A program made the translations under genes and the position numbers. A stretch of DNA of 8,896 nucleotides, taken from contig CAZECG010000034.1 of assembly GCA_964510535.1 (NCBI GenBank), positions 1 to 8,896 on the forward strand, read 5' to 3'. Positions 7,346-8,896 of the stretch are shown here, in pieces. This stretch comes from JAJPXC01 sp964510535 (GTDB taxonomy: Bacteria > Bacteroidota > Bacteroidia > Bacteroidales > Muribaculaceae). Position 1 is the stretch's first letter; every line of letters begins with the position of its first letter. A model generated the notes under the pieces. The model worked only from the letters and a program-made list of their open reading frames with translations. It was not told the DNA's origin and made no database searches.

Positions 7346-7884
7346 AGACTATGGACGACCGACAGGCACAAGCTCTGATGGAAAAGTTTCTCAACGGCTC
7401 CACAACGATAGCCGAGGAGCAGCAACTCTACCGCTACTTCGCCGCAGGCGATGTAGCCCCGGTGTTGCAGCAATACCGGCCGATGATGCAGTGGTACCGC
7501 TCTCTTTCAGCCGACACTGTAACAGCCGGGAAACCCGTTCAGCGCCGACGAAGCCCCCTTAACCGGTTCCGATTCGCAGCAGGCATAGCGGCATCGGTTG
7601 CGATACTCGCAACCATCGGATTCGCCGCCCTCAAGCCCCATACCCGCCTCAACGACGAACAAATCGCCTATAGCGGTAGCTATATGATAGTCAACGGGGT
7701 GAAATGCACCGACATAGACCGCATTCTCCCTCAGCTACGCAGAGCCGAACAAATCGCCGACAGCATCAGCCGCCTCGTCGCAAGCATCAAGAACACTCCC
7801 GACATATGGGAGACCGAGCTGACCCGAATTCCCGACTCAGCGACCCGACAAATGATACTTCGGACCATCCATGACGTTAACTAA
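7342..7884 (+). CDS. Single-pass membrane protein, probable anti-sigma factor
   Basis: The 180 residues divide into a cytoplasmic-looking N-terminus (1-76), one hydrophobic helix (about 77-97, preceded by a basic cluster QRRRSPLNRFR) and a periplasmic tail. The N-terminal LMEKFLNGSTTIAEEQQLYRYF (12-33) resembles the opening of Bacteroidetes anti-sigma-like proteins (a FLnG/s-T...EE..L..YF pattern). I see no HxxxCxxC zinc motif. The tail has a SGSYMIVNGVKCTDIDRILP segment (111-130), then a helical stretch with many alternating charges. Its role as an inhibitor of the upstream sigma factor is inferred from topology and from the ATGA overlap, not from a named domain. An ATG at 7351 is an alternative start, but the coupled ATG at 7342 is preferred. 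Confidence 0.75.
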   Translation: MKTMDDRQAQALMEKFLNGSTTIAEEQQLYRYFAAGDVAPVLQQYRPMMQWYRSLSADTVTAGKPVQRRRSPLNRFRFAAGIAASVAILATIGFAALKPHTRLNDEQIAYSGSYMIVNGVKCTDIDRILPQLRRAEQIADSISRLVASIKNTPDIWETELTRIPDSATRQMILRTIHDVN

Positions 7885-7900
7885 TAAAAAGACCAAATAT

Positions 7901-8578
7901 ATGAAATCTTCACGCTTATTTCTCACACTCGCCGTCGCATTCGCCTCAACACTCTCACTATCAGCGCAAAAAGCGATTGACGATGAAATATCCCGGCTCG
8001 AAAAACGGCCTGACGTTCAGGTATACTACACCGAGAAACGCAACCCAGCGACAAAAAAAATTTACAAAGAGTCAAAAACAATCATCTTGTCGTCATCAAG
8101 CCACATAAAACGCGTAAGGGCGGCTTTTGACCGCGAGCGGGAGAACTCCACCGAAGCCACCAGGACAAAGGGAGGTATAATGTCTCTGACATTCCGCACC
8201 AAAGACACCAAAGCCGAATACAACCTCGTCGAGAACCAAAACGGAGCCATCCTCTCAGTAGAGCGAAAATTATACCCCAGCTACCCCAAAGGCGAAAGCT
8301 ACATCATATTCAATGGGGAAAAGATGGACTTCAGCGGCGGGGAGCTAATCGACATCTCCACACTCGACGGACTTGAACAGCTCAAACAATTCAAACAGTT
8401 CAAAAACTTCGACTCCGTGGCGCAACAGCTCGACAACATCGACTGGAACGACTATTCGTCCAAAATCCAAACCTTCGTAAAAAACAAACCCTCCGGCAAA
8501 AAAGACAAATCAAAATCCAAAAACAAAGACAAATCAAAATCGGCATCCATCTCAACCGCCACAACCCACGCCTCCTGA
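7901..8578 (+). CDS. Secreted DUF5024-like protein with lysine-rich C-terminal tail
   Basis: From the ATG at 7901 the product is 225 residues with a clear signal peptide (1-22, KSSRLF, hydrophobic core, cleavage after SLSA before QK). An earlier in-frame ATG at 7871 would overlap the anti-sigma gene and add ten residues in front of the signal peptide, so it is rejected. The mature part opens with a helix, DDEISRLEKRPDVQVYYTEKRNPATKKIYKES in outline (27-58). With the basic segment HIKRVRAAFDRERENS (68-83), this resembles DUF5024 proteins of Bacteroides that often follow a sigma factor; the assignment is from memory. Function is unknown. Near 157-170 is a small LKQFKQFKNF repeat. Residues 195-214 are nearly all lysine, serine and aspartate, encoded partly by a 24-base duplication. 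It is the third gene of the sigma operon, 16 bases after the anti-sigma stop, with an A-rich start context. Confidence 0.8.
   Translation: MKSSRLFLTLAVAFASTLSLSAQKAIDDEISRLEKRPDVQVYYTEKRNPATKKIYKESKTIILSSSSHIKRVRAAFDRERENSTEATRTKGGIMSLTFRTKDTKAEYNLVENQNGAILSVERKLYPSYPKGESYIIFNGEKMDFSGGELIDISTLDGLEQLKQFKQFKNFDSVAQQLDNIDWNDYSSKIQTFVKNKPSGKKDKSKSKNKDKSKSASISTATTHAS
8501..8541 (+). repeat. 24-base tandem duplication within the lysine-rich tail
   Basis: AAAGACAAATCAAAATC occurs at 8501-8517 and again at 8525-8541, a period of 24 bases (eight codons). It encodes KDKSKS then KDKSKS, separated by KN. The repeat is in frame, so copy-number change would lengthen or shorten the tail without breaking the gene. 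Confidence 0.8.
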
Positions 8579-8628
8579 CCCCACGCGCCTGACATCGCCT
8601 GCGTCTGCAAATTTTTCTGAAAAGTTTT

Positions 8629-8659
8629 TTTGACATTTTAGAAAAATGTTTTACCTTTG
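8629..8659 (+). promoter_or_regulatory. Promoter of tRNA-Lys
   Basis: TTTG (8629-8632), 19 bases, and TACCTTTG (8652-8659) match the Bacteroidetes promoter consensus perfectly. The same -33 word, spacing and -7 word serve the CAT tRNA at the other end of the window. The spacer contains a perfect inverted repeat, ACATTTT-AGA-AAAATGT (8633-8649). Transcription would begin near 8666, giving a leader of about 35 bases. Confidence 0.8.
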
Positions 8660-8700
8660 CATCGCATTTGCGGAAGAGTCCGTTGCGCAAGATAAATAAT

Positions 8701-8773
8701 GACTCCGTAGCTCAGTTGGTAGAGCAAATGACTCTTAATCATTGGGTCGAGAGTTCGAGCCTCTCCGGGGTCA
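8701..8773 (+). tRNA. tRNA-Lys (anticodon CTT)
   Basis: A complete 73-base cloverleaf. Acceptor GACTCCG pairs with CGGGGTC (one T-G pair), with discriminator A at 8773. The D-arm is GCTC...GAGC with loop AGTTGGTA. Anticodon stem AATGA/TCATT encloses loop CTCTTAA, giving anticodon CTT. T stem GAGAG/CTCTC encloses TTCGAGC. The CCA end is not encoded (the sequence continues CAAAG), so it must be added by the CCA-adding enzyme. Confidence 0.97.
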
Positions 8774-8798
8774 CAAAGCCAAACCGGCAAAACTAAGC

Positions 8799-8836
8799 AA
8801 GTCGCTGAAATTGATACAATTTCAGCGACTTTTTTT
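8799..8836 (+). terminator. Strong intrinsic terminator after tRNA-Lys
   Basis: A perfect 15-base-pair stem (8799-8813 with 8817-8831) closes a 3-base loop, ATA. It is followed by an uninterrupted T-run ending at 8836. It lies 25 bases after the tRNA and should end its transcript. On the other strand there is no T-run after the hairpin, so it is not clearly bidirectional. Confidence 0.9.
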
Positions 8837-8861
8837 AACGCCCCTATCCCGCGCGATGCAG

Positions 8862-8882
8862 AGCCGGGCGCAAACCCCGGCT
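8862..8882. repeat. GC-rich inverted repeat at the right edge
   Basis: AGCCGGG (8862-8868) pairs with CCCGGCT (8876-8882) around a 7-base loop. No T-run follows on either strand within view, so it does not look like a simple terminator. It may belong to a feature that continues beyond the window. Confidence 0.4.
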
Positions 8883-8896
8883 TAAGCGGTTTACTC

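Noticed and set aside
7871..7900. Upstream start for the DUF5024-like gene at 7871
   Set aside because: It would place ten polar, lysine-rich residues before a good signal peptide and overlap the anti-sigma gene by 14 bases. The ATG at 7901 has an A-rich context and begins the signal peptide directly.
8568..8620. Weak ACGC/GCGT hairpin followed by T-rich sequence after the DUF5024-like gene
   Set aside because: The stem is only 4 bases and the T-run is 9 bases away, so it is too weak to call a terminator. Readthrough into tRNA-Lys is possible.
1..8896. Mobile element, CRISPR array or phage module
   Set aside because: I saw no transposase, integrase, terminal repeats or regularly spaced repeats. 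Although tRNA genes at both ends could serve as attachment sites, nothing between them looks like an integrated element.

Overview
The window looks like ordinary core chromosome of a Bacteroidales bacterium. Three things support this: promoters of the Bacteroidetes type (TTTG, about 19-20 bases, TAnnTTTG) upstream of several genes; A-rich start contexts without strong Shine-Dalgarno sequences; and an ECF sigma factor / single-pass membrane protein / DUF5024-like secreted protein operon typical of this order. The roughly even base composition would fit a Muribaculaceae-like lineage, but that is a guess. I see no insertion sequence, CRISPR array, phage gene or other sign of recent transfer.

Layout from left to right. 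(1) A tRNA gene with anticodon CAT (elongator Met or Ile2), on the minus strand and cut by the window edge, with its own promoter. (2) A 270-base intergenic region carrying that promoter, a short direct repeat and the promoter of the next gene. (3) A plus-strand pair: a membrane-anchored TPR protein and an overlapping MATE-family multidrug exporter. (4) Convergent with this, a minus-strand pair: a bifunctional Rel (p)ppGpp synthetase/hydrolase followed, with overlap, by a PgpH-type 7TM-HD cyclic-di-AMP phosphodiesterase. (5) Divergent from rel, a plus-strand operon: ECF sigma factor, probable anti-sigma factor (ATGA overlap) and a secreted DUF5024-like protein with a lysine-rich tail. (6) A tRNA-Lys(CTT) gene with its own promoter and a very strong intrinsic terminator, then a GC-rich hairpin at the right edge.

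Two parts are functionally coherent. The rel-pgpH pair puts metabolism of two second messengers, (p)ppGpp and c-di-AMP, in one transcript. The sigma/anti-sigma/secreted-protein operon has the form of a cell-surface signalling module whose signal and regulon are unknown. I found no wholly new system. The best candidates for a second look are the sigma operon with its DUF5024-like third component, and the overlap of the two second-messenger genes.
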